Source: Gillisia xinjiangensis
Lineage (GTDB): Bacteria > Bacteroidota > Bacteroidia > Flavobacteriales > Flavobacteriaceae
Assembly (NCBI RefSeq): GCF_046298265.1
Contig: NZ_JBKAHK010000007.1
Location: 151,414 to 215,413, forward strand
Length of the DNA stretch: 64,000 nt
Direction: 5' to 3'
Below the pieces are notes generated by a model. It was not told where the DNA came from. It saw only the letters and a program-made list of their open reading frames with translations, and searched no databases. Positions 1 through 9,471 of the stretch are shown here, piece by piece. The translations under genes and the position numbers were made by a program. Every line of letters starts with the position of its first letter. Within the stretch, counting starts at the first letter, position 1.

Positions 1-90
1 GTGGGTGCAACAGTTAATGTAAATCCAAATCAAACTCCCGGTTTTTACTCTACGCCAGCGCCTTTAAATGTTACTGTGAATTACAACTAG
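1..90 (+). CDS. DUF4402 family protein, C-terminal fragment
   Basis: The window opens inside a reading frame that ends at a TAG at 88-90. The visible 29 residues end in the motif PGFYSTPAPLNVTVNYN. The same closing pattern (a Gly/Pro turn, then an alternating strand ending VTVxYN) is seen at the ends of the DUF4402 proteins at 303-821 and 919-1419. This is therefore most likely the last strand of another DUF4402 domain and the first visible member of the same surface-protein operon. The start lies outside the window, so length and signal peptide cannot be judged. Confidence 0.75.
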   Translation: MGATVNVNPNQTPGFYSTPAPLNVTVNYN

Positions 91-302
91 TACCTCCCTG
101 TTCCTTATATATACGCTCCACTACTTTAAATTTTCACTTTTATTCATATTTCCTATGGGTGTTTTCACCCATTTTGTGCAGTTTAACGAATATCGGGGTT
201 AGTTAACGATTAAGTTTTGAAGGTATTGCTTATTCAACGCATATTTGAATTGTCAATAAAGACAAACCCAAATAAACCTACAAATCTAAATACCTACTTA
301 AA

Positions 303-821
303 ATGAAAAAAATTACTTTTATCTTTTTCGCTCTTATCGCTGGAACTGGTTTTGCACAGTTTACACAAGAATCGGCTGAAGGAACAGCTGATGTAAATGC
401 TCAAATTGTTAGTCCGATTGAAATAACGAATGGCACTGCCTTAAATTTTGGTAGCATTAACGGAACTGCTACCGGTGGTAACGTAAATGTATCTACTACA
501 GGAGCAAGAACATTTGATAATCCTGATATGGTAATTACTACTGCTACGGCTATTACAGCTGCTGCGTTTGAAATTACTGCTGCTTTAGATTATTCATATA
601 GTATTTCAATCCCAGCAACCAGTTTAACTGGAACTGGTGTTGCTATGCCAATTACATTTATTAATAGTTTAGGTTCAACAGATGCTGCTGGATTAACTCA
701 GAATGTTGTGGGTACTGGTACTACTCAAAACTTAAATGTTGGTGGTGTCCTTACCGTAGGAGATGGACAAACTCTAGGCGCATACTCTGGTACTGTAAAA
801 GTAACTGTAGCTTACGAATAA
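303..821 (+). CDS. DUF4402 domain secreted protein (pilin/SCPU-like subunit)
   Basis: A 172-residue protein with an N-terminal signal peptide (MKKITFIFFALIAGTGFAQ, cleavage after about residue 18). The mature part is one Ala/Thr/Gly-rich beta domain of the DUF4402 type: an opening strand near SPIEITNGTALNFGSI, a central block ARTF, and a closing strand GTVKVTVAYE. DUF4402 is related to spore-coat protein U and other chaperone-usher subunits. In this context it is probably a surface fibre subunit delivered by the PapD-like chaperone (1514-2338) and usher (6810-9401). Its base composition and Thr/Ala richness differ slightly from the paralogue at 919, as expected for fast-evolving surface proteins. 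The family call is firm; the pilin role is inferred. Confidence 0.85.
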   Translation: MKKITFIFFALIAGTGFAQFTQESAEGTADVNAQIVSPIEITNGTALNFGSINGTATGGNVNVSTTGARTFDNPDMVITTATAITAAAFEITAALDYSYSISIPATSLTGTGVAMPITFINSLGSTDAAGLTQNVVGTGTTQNLNVGGVLTVGDGQTLGAYSGTVKVTVAYE

Positions 822-848
822 AAGAACATTTATTAATATCTTACAAAA

Positions 849-875
849 ATGCCGCCCTTGTAGCGGCGTTTTTGG
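849..875 (+). terminator. Rho-independent terminator after first complete DUF4402 gene
   Basis: A GCCGC/GCGGC stem (851-855 with 863-867) around a seven-base loop is followed by TTTTT. It sits 30 bp after the 821 stop. It may attenuate transcription between the first subunit and the rest of the cluster, giving an excess of the first subunit. Confidence 0.7.
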
Positions 876-918
876 TTTTAAGACATCTTTATATTAAGTT
901 TAATTTAATTGGTTTTTA

Positions 919-1419
919 ATGAAAAGTGCAATTCCATTGATGTTCCTCTTAGTATCCTTCCAGGGCTTTTCCCAGGCTTCCGCTACTTCCTCTGTTAATG
1001 CAAGGGTTAGAGTTGTAGAGCCTATTAAAATCACAAAGTCTGTTGATCTGGATTTCGGGAATGTAATTGGAAGTTTTACCACGGGAACTTTGACTTTGGA
1101 TCCCGATGGAATCAGGACGGTAAACGGGGTACAAATCTCCAATGCGATACCAGGAGATGTGACCGCGGCAGAGGCAATTGTAACCCATAACAACAACAAT
1201 TATTCTATCAGCCTGCCGGAATCCTTTACTTTGTACAATTCTGAAAACCCGAACCAGTTTCTTTTAATAAACCAGTTTAGGGTGCAGCCATTGCCAAATG
1301 CAGGAGATGAAGGATCAGATATTTTAAAGATAGGTGCTACCTTAAATCTTGAAGCCAACCAATTGCCCGGATTTTACACCAATTCCGCCGGTTTCAACGT
1401 TACGGTCTCCTATAACTGA
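919..1419 (+). CDS. DUF4402 domain secreted protein (second subunit)
   Basis: A 166-residue protein with a signal peptide (MKSAIPLMFLLVSFQGFSQ). The mature domain has the DUF4402 pattern: NARVRVVEPIKITKSVDLDFGNV near the N-terminus (residues about 24-48), a conserved IRTV turn, and a closing strand NSAGFNVTVSYN. It lies 97 bp after the previous subunit, across a terminator hairpin, and 94 bp before the chaperone gene. A weak CGGGA/TCCCG hairpin follows at 1426-1442. It is probably a minor or tip subunit of the same fibre. Its function is inferred from the neighbours. Confidence 0.83.
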   Translation: MKSAIPLMFLLVSFQGFSQASATSSVNARVRVVEPIKITKSVDLDFGNVIGSFTTGTLTLDPDGIRTVNGVQISNAIPGDVTAAEAIVTHNNNNYSISLPESFTLYNSENPNQFLLINQFRVQPLPNAGDEGSDILKIGATLNLEANQLPGFYTNSAGFNVTVSYN

Positions 1420-1513
1420 AAAAACGGGAATCTAATCCCGTAATTGCTTATGTTTGCTTATATTTGAGCTTCAGCAACATAAGATTTAACAACATAGATA
1501 TCTAACCCCAATT

Positions 1514-2338
1514 ATGATATTAAAATTACTTCAATCCACCTCTGTTTTTCTTTTAACTTTCTTTTTGTTCAGCACTACCGGTTTTGCCCAGGGAGATTTG
1601 ATGATCATGCCAAAAAGGCTGGTTTTTGACGGCTCACAACGCTCGCAGGAGATCAATCTTGCAAATACAGGATCCGATTCGGCCACTTACGCCATTTCCA
1701 TAGTTCAGTACAAAATGACCGAAAGCGGGAATTTTGAAGAAATCACAGAACCCGAGGAAGGTCAGCGTTTCGCCACCGATTTCCTGCGGTATTATCCGCG
1801 ACAGGTGGTTTTGGGACCAAATGAAGCTCAAACCGTGAGGCTGCAGCTTACCAGAACCGGGAATCTGGAACAGGGAGAATACCGTTCGCATATTTATTTC
1901 AGGGCAGTTGAAAAACAAACCGCGCTGGGAGAAGAAGATCAAAATGAATCCGAAGGAATTTCCATCAATATCAAAACCGTATTCGGGATCAGTATTCCAG
2001 TTATTATCCGCGAAGGAGCTTCTACCACCGCTATAGAATTAAGCGGACTGGAACTCAACCGCGATCCGGAAAACCCAGTATTATCAATGGTTATTAACCG
2101 CACCGGAAATATGTCGGTTTACGGGGAACTCAGCGTTCAACACATTTCTCCTGAAGGTTTAAAAACCGAAATAGGAAAAGTAAAAGGGCTGGCCGTTTAT
2201 ACCCCCAATACCAAACGGGATTTTGCTTTCAAACTTCAAAACCCCGAAATGGTTGACCTGATCAAAGGAAAATTAAACATCACCTATAAAACCGAAGAAG
2301 GAAAAGTATTGGGAGAATCTCAATTCAACCTGGATTAA
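1514..2338 (+). CDS. PapD-like periplasmic chaperone
   Basis: A 274-residue protein with a signal peptide ending in TTGFAQ. The mature sequence has the two-domain immunoglobulin fold of fimbrial chaperones. Domain 1 begins MIMPKRLVFDGSQRSQEINL (residues about 30-50) and carries the long G1-type strand RYYPRQVVLGPNEAQTVRLQ, the part that supplies a donor strand to subunits. Domain 2 runs from about residue 165 to the end. An acidic linker (about residues 130-150, EEDQNESEG) is unusual for the family. Placed between DUF4402 subunits and an usher, it should hold subunits in the periplasm and deliver them to the outer membrane. Confidence 0.85.
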   Translation: MILKLLQSTSVFLLTFFLFSTTGFAQGDLMIMPKRLVFDGSQRSQEINLANTGSDSATYAISIVQYKMTESGNFEEITEPEEGQRFATDFLRYYPRQVVLGPNEAQTVRLQLTRTGNLEQGEYRSHIYFRAVEKQTALGEEDQNESEGISINIKTVFGISIPVIIREGASTTAIELSGLELNRDPENPVLSMVINRTGNMSVYGELSVQHISPEGLKTEIGKVKGLAVYTPNTKRDFAFKLQNPEMVDLIKGKLNITYKTEEGKVLGESQFNLD

Positions 2339-2385
2339 ATTGTGAGAATGGTAAAATACTACTCTTTTAAATTTAAATTATAAAA

Positions 2386-5300
2386 ATGAGGAGCGCCTCC
2401 TGGTTTCCTTGTTTATTCTTATTGGCGACACTATTTTTAGGTTCGTTGGGGTTGCAGGCACAAACTATTACTGATGTTACGGTAACCGGAACTCCGGTTT
2501 GCAAACCCTCATCCATTGATATAAGTTTTCGGGTAACTAATGGAACTGGTGTTCCTTCAAGATTTACTGCATCCACCGATTATACCGTTAGATTGGTAAC
2601 TATAGCTGGAAATTATTATACAGAAGAAAAACTTGAAACTTTTCGGAGTACTACTTTTCCAGCTGATTCTAATTTATCTACCATAATAATAAAAAGAACA
2701 TTTCAAATTCCATCAACAGTTACAAATAGATCGAATTATCAAATATTAGTTTCTTCAACTAGTCCTACAGCCGGGCAAACTATTGAAGCTAGCTCAGCTA
2801 TTTTTGAAGTGAAATCCCTTCCACCTGCACCAACAGCCACAAACAACGGCCCAGTTTGCGTTGGTTCCACCTTGAATTTATCCGCTACAACTGTTACGGG
2901 TGCAACATATTCCTGGACAGGGCCAAATGGATTTACTTCCACACTACAAAATCCATCACGTACAAATACCAGTGCTGCCATGGCTGGAACTTATACAGTT
3001 ACCGCAACCGTAAATGGTTGTACAAGCAATCCTGCCAGCACAAATGTTATCATCAATACTATTCCTTCAAGCCCTACTGCCACCAATAATGGCCCAATTT
3101 GCATAGGTTCCACGGCTACCTTAACTGCTTCGGGTGCAGTTGCAGGAGAACGCTATTTATGGTACAATGCCTCAACAGGAGGTACTCTGTTAAAGACCAG
3201 CGCAAGTAATACAGACAATACTTATACAACACCCGTTCTTTCTGCCACAACAAACTATTGGGTATCCATAATAAATTCAAATGGTTGTGAAAGTAACCGA
3301 ACAATAGTTACAGCCACTTTCCCTGGAAATTCTCCAGATTCACAAACCACTGCAGGTACCAATACATGGATTGGACATGTATATGACGGAACAAATACCG
3401 GGGTGGCTTCTAATGGGAATTTTACAAACTATTTTGGAACATATACCGAGGCTGAAAATTTCAATCAAAGTTTTGGGGGAACTAACACTTGTTTTTCTAT
3501 CACTTCAAGTTTGGGCAATCGATCAATTCTTACCGAAACTTTTTCGGTACGCTATAGAATGAATTCAACCAAAAAAGGTTTGTATGTTATTGATTTAGGA
3601 TCTGATGACGGAAGCCGGTTAAGTGTTGATGGTACACTCGTTTATAATAATTGGTCAGATCAAGCATGGTCTTTAAGACCGCGGGTTTTAATGAACCTCA
3701 CCGGAACTAGTCAATTGGTATACGACTTTTACGAAAACGGCGGTGGAAACAGGGTGAATTTCAATAATCTCACACTAATCCTGGAAAATAAGCTAACCGG
3801 AAATAATGACCAAAATTTATGTGCTGGCGTGACTGCAGCGGCAATTTCGGGGGACACTTTTGGAACGCTTCCTGCAGGTTTGAGCGCGGCCGGTTATCAA
3901 TGGACCTATAGCACAAGCTTGGGAGGAACACGAAACAATATAGTTGGAGCAACTTCTGCCAGCTTTACACCAGATGTTAATGCTGCGCCATTTAATAATC
4001 CGGGGACCTATTACATATACAGAAATGCCCGCTTATCAAGCAGCAATAATGTGAATCCAAATCCTTTGGTTGCCACGAATGAATCAAACCCGGCAATACT
4101 TACAGTAAAAGCAACACCCAATGCTCCAACAGCCTCAAACAACAGCCCTGTTTGCGTTGGTTCAACATTAGAGTTATCCGCTTCCAATATTTCGGGTGCA
4201 ACATATTCCTGGACAGGGCCAAATGGATTTGTTTCCGCTATTCAAAACCCACAAGTTAGCACAAATACCAGTGCTGCCATGGCTGGAACTTATACAGTTA
4301 CTGCAACCGTAGATGGTTGTACCAGTATAGGGGCAAGTACCATTGTTATTGTAAATGCGTCATTTAATTGGACCGGTACTACAAATACAGATTGGAACAC
4401 GTCCTCAAACTGGGCCTGTAATTCCTTACCTACTCTGGAAACCAATGTATTGATACCAGCGAATTTGGCTTCTAATAATTATCCGGTTATAAATGCAGGA
4501 ACGAACGCACTTGCTAAAAACATTAGTATCGAAAACGGTGCTTCCGTTATAGTTAATGAGAACTGGTTGCGAATCGCAGGCGATCTAACAAATTCCGGAG
4601 TTCTAAATACTGAAACGGGAAGTATTTCTTTTGAAGGCAATTCAGCCCAAACCATCCCTGCTGCCGCTTTTCAAAATAACCGAATTCGGAATTTAGGGAT
4701 TGATAATACTGCAGGAGTAACTTCAGCAGCAATAATTGAAATAACTGGGATTTTAAAAGTTGAAACCGGAAACTTCAATACAGGAAACGACCTTACCCTT
4801 ATTTCTAATGCAACCCAAACCGCGCTTATTGACGGTTCGGGAAACGGTCAGGTTGTCGGGTTAGTGAAAATGCAGCGATATTTGGATGTAGCTTTTGGAT
4901 ATAAATATTTCAGTTCGCCTTTTAGCAATAGTGTCGTTGGAGATTTTAGTTCTTATGTAGATTTAAACGCAACATTCCCCAATTTCTATCGCTATAATGA
5001 AAACAGGGAAGATGCCAGTAATAATTCTGCCACAGGTTGGGAGACTTACACTTCTCCCACTGCAACATTGGATATTCTAAAAGGCTACGCACTTAATTTT
5101 GGAAATTCCTTAACTTCTCCCAAAACGATTGAGATCTCCGGAACGGTTAATAACGGTGATCACCAAATTACCTTATACAATAATGACAGGTTGTATACCC
5201 AAGGTTTTAATTTAGTGGGAAACCCATACCCTTCTCCAATCGACTGGAATGCCGCTGGCTGGACCAAAACCAATATAGATGATGCCGTCTATTTCTTTAC

Positions 5301-6264
5301 GGCCGGATCAACAAACATGTACACAGGAACTTATACTTCTTATGTAAACGGAGTTCAAAGTGGCGACGGTTTATCTTCCAATATTATCCCATCTATGCAG
5401 GGCTTTTTTGTTCATGTAACCGATACCGGGATTTATCCGGTAAGCGGAACTTTAGGAATGACAAATGAAGTGCGGATAACAAATTTTTCCCAGGAATTTT
5501 TAAAAACTCCTGAGTCCGGTAAATTTATGAGTATAAGTAAACAAGTTTTGAACTCCCCAGAACCAGAAAAAGTACCATTAATTAGAATAAATGCAGCTTT
5601 TGAAAACGAAGTTAACACAGATCCTGCTGTACTTTATTTTCCCCATTTTGCCGAAATTTCCTTCGAAAAAGACAAGGACGCCCTTAAATTGATGAATACT
5701 GATCTTAGCGTTCCAAACCTTTACAGCCTTACTCCTGAAAATAAAAAATTATCCATTAATGCCCTTCCAGAACCTGGAAGCGATGAGGTTAAAAAAATCC
5801 CCTTAGGCCTTAAAATTGAGAAAGACGGCTGGATGTCGATTGGCTTGCAAGACCTTCAGAATTTTTCTGCAAATTTCAATGTTTATTTAATCGATTCAGA
5901 AAAAAGAATTGGTCAGAATCTAAGCAGGAAACCACAGTACAGGTTTTATGTTAAATCAGGTCAGCACGATTCCCGTTTTTATCTTATGTTTTCAGAAACA
6001 GAGATAAGTGATCCTGCAATCGCGTTTGATGAACCTTTCAGCGTTAAAACTGTCGGAGGAAAAGTGATGGTTAGTATGAATTTGGAAACAGGTCAAAAAG
6101 GCGTATTACTGGCCAGTACCGTTACCGGGCAAATTCTGGACAGAAAAAATGTATCGGAAAAAGAGACCATAGAAATTGAGGGAATAAAAAGTTCAGGGGT
6201 TTACTTTTTCAGCATAAACCTGAAAGACGGGATGTTTTCCAAAAAAGTGTTAATTCAAAAATAA
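2386..6264 (+). CDS. Large T9SS-secreted Ig/PKD and PA14-type surface protein
   Basis: 1292 residues with a signal peptide (first ~25 residues, ending LGLQAQ). Domains in order: a variable N-terminal domain; a PKD/Ig-like domain at ~148-222 (NNGPVCVGSTLNL ... YSWTGPNGF); an Ig_7-type domain at ~228-310; a PA14-like domain at ~325-460 (SDDGSRLSVDGTLVYNN); a second PKD/Ig copy at ~580-650, near-identical to the first in its core; a long region with GNPYPSPIDWN typical of T9SS cargo; and a C-terminal type A sorting domain of ~70 residues ending VYFFSINLKDGMFSKKVLIQK-like. It is therefore exported by T9SS, not by the usher, although it sits inside the chaperone-usher operon. Its stop overlaps the next start as TAATG. 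It could be a large adhesin working with the fibre. Confidence 0.85.
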   Translation: MRSASWFPCLFLLATLFLGSLGLQAQTITDVTVTGTPVCKPSSIDISFRVTNGTGVPSRFTASTDYTVRLVTIAGNYYTEEKLETFRSTTFPADSNLSTIIIKRTFQIPSTVTNRSNYQILVSSTSPTAGQTIEASSAIFEVKSLPPAPTATNNGPVCVGSTLNLSATTVTGATYSWTGPNGFTSTLQNPSRTNTSAAMAGTYTVTATVNGCTSNPASTNVIINTIPSSPTATNNGPICIGSTATLTASGAVAGERYLWYNASTGGTLLKTSASNTDNTYTTPVLSATTNYWVSIINSNGCESNRTIVTATFPGNSPDSQTTAGTNTWIGHVYDGTNTGVASNGNFTNYFGTYTEAENFNQSFGGTNTCFSITSSLGNRSILTETFSVRYRMNSTKKGLYVIDLGSDDGSRLSVDGTLVYNNWSDQAWSLRPRVLMNLTGTSQLVYDFYENGGGNRVNFNNLTLILENKLTGNNDQNLCAGVTAAAISGDTFGTLPAGLSAAGYQWTYSTSLGGTRNNIVGATSASFTPDVNAAPFNNPGTYYIYRNARLSSSNNVNPNPLVATNESNPAILTVKATPNAPTASNNSPVCVGSTLELSASNISGATYSWTGPNGFVSAIQNPQVSTNTSAAMAGTYTVTATVDGCTSIGASTIVIVNASFNWTGTTNTDWNTSSNWACNSLPTLETNVLIPANLASNNYPVINAGTNALAKNISIENGASVIVNENWLRIAGDLTNSGVLNTETGSISFEGNSAQTIPAAAFQNNRIRNLGIDNTAGVTSAAIIEITGILKVETGNFNTGNDLTLISNATQTALIDGSGNGQVVGLVKMQRYLDVAFGYKYFSSPFSNSVVGDFSSYVDLNATFPNFYRYNENREDASNNSATGWETYTSPTATLDILKGYALNFGNSLTSPKTIEISGTVNNGDHQITLYNNDRLYTQGFNLVGNPYPSPIDWNAAGWTKTNIDDAVYFFTAGSTNMYTGTYTSYVNGVQSGDGLSSNIIPSMQGFFVHVTDTGIYPVSGTLGMTNEVRITNFSQEFLKTPESGKFMSISKQVLNSPEPEKVPLIRINAAFENEVNTDPAVLYFPHFAEISFEKDKDALKLMNTDLSVPNLYSLTPENKKLSINALPEPGSDEVKKIPLGLKIEKDGWMSIGLQDLQNFSANFNVYLIDSEKRIGQNLSRKPQYRFYVKSGQHDSRFYLMFSETEISDPAIAFDEPFSVKTVGGKVMVSMNLETGQKGVLLASTVTGQILDRKNVSEKETIEIEGIKSSGVYFFSINLKDGMFSKKVLIQK
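2829..3023 (+). repeat. Internal repeat copy 1 in the T9SS protein gene
   Basis: This stretch encodes the first NNGPVCVGST...NGCTS Ig/PKD unit. It is nearly identical in DNA to 4126-4322, including a long almost unchanged run from TATTCCTGGACAGGGCC through the AMAGTYTVTATV codons. Synonymous positions are conserved too, so the duplication is recent or maintained by gene conversion. Confidence 0.85.
4126..4322 (+). repeat. Internal repeat copy 2 in the T9SS protein gene
   Basis: Second copy of the Ig/PKD unit described at 2829-3023, about 1.3 kb downstream in the same frame. The differences cluster in the middle (FTSTLQNPSR versus FVSAIQNPQVS); the flanks are almost identical. Confidence 0.85.
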
Positions 6265-6791
6265 TGAAAATAGCTTATAACCGCATCGGGACAAAAAAGA
6301 CTATTAATTACGTGATTTTCGGATTGATCTTCATAGTATTCAGCTTTTGCGCAAAAGCACAGGAAAACCCGCCCATTCCTGTTCAGGTTGAGGTGAATAC
6401 TGCCCGTTTTTTAAATTTCGGGGCATTTACCACGGGAATTTCCGGAGGCACTGTGATTGTCAATTCTAATGGCGCACGGACTGCGACAGGAGATGTGGTA
6501 TTGTTGAACATGGGCGAACAGTTTTCAGCAGCTTTGTTCGATGTAACGGCAAATCCGGGAACTATTATTCAAATTCAACCTCAATCTTCAATTACTCTAA
6601 CTGGAAGTAATAGTGGAAGTATGACTTTAAGCATTGATAGCTATAGCACGGGACAGACATTTATAACTACTGCCAGTCCTCCATTTGCCAATCCTGTTGA
6701 TGTTGGGGGGACTCTTTCGGTAGGAGATTTATCCGCAAATCCGCCCGGGCAATACAGTGGCACCTTCACCCTAACTTTTATTCAGCAATAA
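6264..6791 (+). CDS. DUF4402 domain secreted protein (third complete subunit)
   Basis: 175 residues starting at an ATG that overlaps the upstream stop by one base (TAATG), which implies translational coupling to the T9SS protein. The signal peptide follows a basic start (residues 1-33, ending FCAKAQ). The mature domain matches DUF4402: PVQVEVNTARFLNFGAF, a GARTATGDV turn, VGGTLSVGDLSA, and a closing strand YSGTFTLTFIQQ. It lies 18 bp ahead of the usher. It is probably a subunit dedicated to this usher. Confidence 0.85.
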   Translation: MKIAYNRIGTKKTINYVIFGLIFIVFSFCAKAQENPPIPVQVEVNTARFLNFGAFTTGISGGTVIVNSNGARTATGDVVLLNMGEQFSAALFDVTANPGTIIQIQPQSSITLTGSNSGSMTLSIDSYSTGQTFITTASPPFANPVDVGGTLSVGDLSANPPGQYSGTFTLTFIQQ

Positions 6792-6809
6792 AAAGCACAG
6801 TAACTTTTG

Positions 6810-9401
6810 ATGCGTAAAATTACCCCAACCCACATTATTTCAATTGATTTTAATTCAGGGTTATCCAGATCGTTCTGCTTTATAATGTTGATCTTTCTAT
6901 TAGGCCCGGGGAACAGTTTTGCACAGGAATTTATTGGATACGATGAACTAACCGTGGAAATGCGCATACCGAAAATTGGGATGATGGAACTTCCGGTTGC
7001 CATAAAAGACCAGGAAGCGTATCTTTCGGTAAAAGATCTGTTCGATTATTTGAGGATTAAAAATGCAACTGAAGAAAATTCCACAGTAATTACCGGGTTT
7101 TTACTTCAACCCGAGGCAACTTTCAGAATAGATGCCTCACAATCACAAATCATTTTTAAGGATGAAACCTATCAGTTAACTGCTTCTGATTTTATTCAAA
7201 CCCCAACCACACTCTATTTAAAGTCGGAATATTTCGGAAAGATTTTCGCGCTTAACACTAAATTCAGTTTCAGAAGTCTCTCGGTAAATCTCGATACAGA
7301 ATTGGAGTTGCCGATAATAAGGGAAAAACGGCTTCAGAAAATGCGCGACAATATGGATAATGTGCGTGGCATTGTGACCCCGGATACTATTATTGAAAGA
7401 TCTTATCCGTTTTTTAAGGCCGGGATGGCAGATTGGGCGGTGATCACCACCCAGCAAACCAATGGGCAAAACGACAACCGATTTAACCTGGGAATTGGGA
7501 CCATGATCGCTGGGGGAGAAACCAATGTGCTTTTAAATTATTCCACCAAAGTTCCTTTTACTTCCCGAAATCAGTTTTATCAATGGCGTTACGTTAACAA
7601 TGAGAGTAAAGTTTTTAAACAGGTAACAGCAGGGAAAATATTCACCCGAGCCACTTCTTCCTTATTTGCACCGGTAGTGGGCGCTCAGGTTAGCAATTCT
7701 CCACTGGTAAACAGGAGGTCTTTCGGAACTTATACTTTAAGCGATGTCACCGAGCCGCGATGGATGGTGGAACTTTATGTGAACAATGTGCTTGTGAATT
7801 TTGTACAGGCCGATGCTTCCGGATTTTATACTTTTGAGGTGCCTTTGATGTATGGAAACACCCTGGTAAATCTTCGGTTTTACGGTCCTTATGGCGAGGA
7901 ACGCGTTGAAGAGCGGGCAATAAATATCCCTTATAATTTTGTTCCTAAAAATGAACTGGAATACACCCTTAGCGCCGGAATGGTTGAAAACGATGAGAGA
8001 AGTAAATTTTCCAGGCTTAATTTCAATTACGGACTAAGCAACACCTTAACCTTTGGAGGTGGGGTGGAATATTTATCGGGAGTGACTTCCGGAGAAGTGA
8101 TGCCTTTTGTGAATACATCGGTGAGAGTTGCTCCCGGCTTACTGTTTTCGGGTGAGTACACATACAAAGTTAAAGCGGATGGTTTGCTGAGTTACAGAAC
8201 ACCTTCCAATTTCCAGATCGATTTGAATTACATCAATTACGATAAAGATCAAACCGCCATCAATTTCAATTACCTGGAAGAACGTAAATTGTCCATGTCT
8301 ATGCCCATTCGCAGCAAATTCTTTTCTGCCTATACCAGGTTTAGCCTGAACCAGATAATTTTGCCGACCACTGAATTTACAACGGCGCAACTGCTTTTAT
8401 CGGGAGTATTTATGGGAATTAGTACAAACCTTACCACCTATGGATTGTATAACGACCGGACAAAAAAACCTACCATTTACAGCACGCTTTCACAAACCTA
8501 CCGCCTGGCTTATCAACTCTTGTTTTCACCACAAATTCAATACGATTTTAGTTCAGACAGATTTACCAACATGATTTTAAGGTTGGAAAGACCTGTTTTT
8601 GAACGAGGATTTATGAATTTGGGTTATGAGCACAACTTTCAACGGAATACTTATACTTTTCAGGTAGGATTGCGCTATTTATTCGATTTTGCCCAAACCT
8701 CTGCCACTTCCAGAATTGGGAACCAGAATACATCTTTTGTGCAATCGGCAAGGGGAAGTTTCCTTTTTGACGACAGCACCAATTATCTCACTTACAATAA
8801 CCGCAGCAGTGTTGGAAAAGGCGCAATAACTGTTATTCCGTTTTTAGATCTCAATTTCAATGGAAAATGGGACAAGGATGAGCCTAATGTACCCGGTTTA
8901 AAACTGAAAAATCTGGGAGGAAGGTTGGTTTACAGTGAAGATAAAACAACAATCAGGATCTATGATTTGCAGCCTTATGTGCCCTTGTTAATTGAGATAG
9001 ACCCCATTAGCCTTGACAATATTGCATGGAAAGTCCGTAATCCTGTTATTGCATTGGAAACTGTCCCAAACCAGTTTAAAACCCTTCATATTCCAATTGA
9101 AGTTATGGGAGAAGTTTCGGGAATGGTTTATCTGGAAGATGATTCAGGAAATAAGGGTCAGGGAAGGATTATTGTGAATATTTTAGATACTAACGGGAAT
9201 GTTGCAGCGCGTGTTTTAAGCGAAGGGGATGGATATTTCACCTATCTGGGACTAAAACCAGGTAAATATATGGCCGTTATCGATGCTGATCAATTGGAAA
9301 ACCTTGGTTATTCAGTAACATCTGAAAACACTGCTTTCGAGATTATGGTGGATCAATATGGTGATATCGTGGATAATCTTGAATTCACCCTGAAAAATTG
9401 A
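6810..9401 (+). CDS. Outer-membrane usher-like protein
   Basis: 863 residues from ATG 6810; a TTG three bases earlier is possible but less likely. The signal peptide ends near NSFAQ. An N-terminal periplasmic domain (residues ~35-175, FIGYDELTVEMRIPK...) is followed by a long beta-barrel region (~200-660) of alternating aromatic strands such as LNYSTKVPFTSRNQFYQWRY, with a plug-like insertion near VTEPRWMVELYVNNVLV. The C-terminal part (~690-863) has two Ig/carboxypeptidase-regulatory-like modules (FLDLNFNGKWDKDEPNVPG, then GMVYLEDDSGNKGQG). This is the layout of fimbrial ushers: barrel, plug, C-terminal domains. It ends the operon and would export and anchor the DUF4402 subunits. Similarity to proteobacterial ushers is architectural, so subfamily assignment needs a profile search. 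Confidence 0.75.
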   Translation: MRKITPTHIISIDFNSGLSRSFCFIMLIFLLGPGNSFAQEFIGYDELTVEMRIPKIGMMELPVAIKDQEAYLSVKDLFDYLRIKNATEENSTVITGFLLQPEATFRIDASQSQIIFKDETYQLTASDFIQTPTTLYLKSEYFGKIFALNTKFSFRSLSVNLDTELELPIIREKRLQKMRDNMDNVRGIVTPDTIIERSYPFFKAGMADWAVITTQQTNGQNDNRFNLGIGTMIAGGETNVLLNYSTKVPFTSRNQFYQWRYVNNESKVFKQVTAGKIFTRATSSLFAPVVGAQVSNSPLVNRRSFGTYTLSDVTEPRWMVELYVNNVLVNFVQADASGFYTFEVPLMYGNTLVNLRFYGPYGEERVEERAINIPYNFVPKNELEYTLSAGMVENDERSKFSRLNFNYGLSNTLTFGGGVEYLSGVTSGEVMPFVNTSVRVAPGLLFSGEYTYKVKADGLLSYRTPSNFQIDLNYINYDKDQTAINFNYLEERKLSMSMPIRSKFFSAYTRFSLNQIILPTTEFTTAQLLLSGVFMGISTNLTTYGLYNDRTKKPTIYSTLSQTYRLAYQLLFSPQIQYDFSSDRFTNMILRLERPVFERGFMNLGYEHNFQRNTYTFQVGLRYLFDFAQTSATSRIGNQNTSFVQSARGSFLFDDSTNYLTYNNRSSVGKGAITVIPFLDLNFNGKWDKDEPNVPGLKLKNLGGRLVYSEDKTTIRIYDLQPYVPLLIEIDPISLDNIAWKVRNPVIALETVPNQFKTLHIPIEVMGEVSGMVYLEDDSGNKGQGRIIVNILDTNGNVAARVLSEGDGYFTYLGLKPGKYMAVIDADQLENLGYSVTSENTAFEIMVDQYGDIVDNLEFTLKN

Positions 9402-9471
9402 AAGTTAGATTTAAATCAAAAACTCGTGGAGTACACAAATTCTGTGGTGCTCTATTACTCGTACCCCTTTT

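Noticed and set aside
900..1199. Antisense frames over the second DUF4402 gene (99 and 79 residues)
   Set aside because: They overlap a gene with a clear signal peptide and domain; they are shadows.
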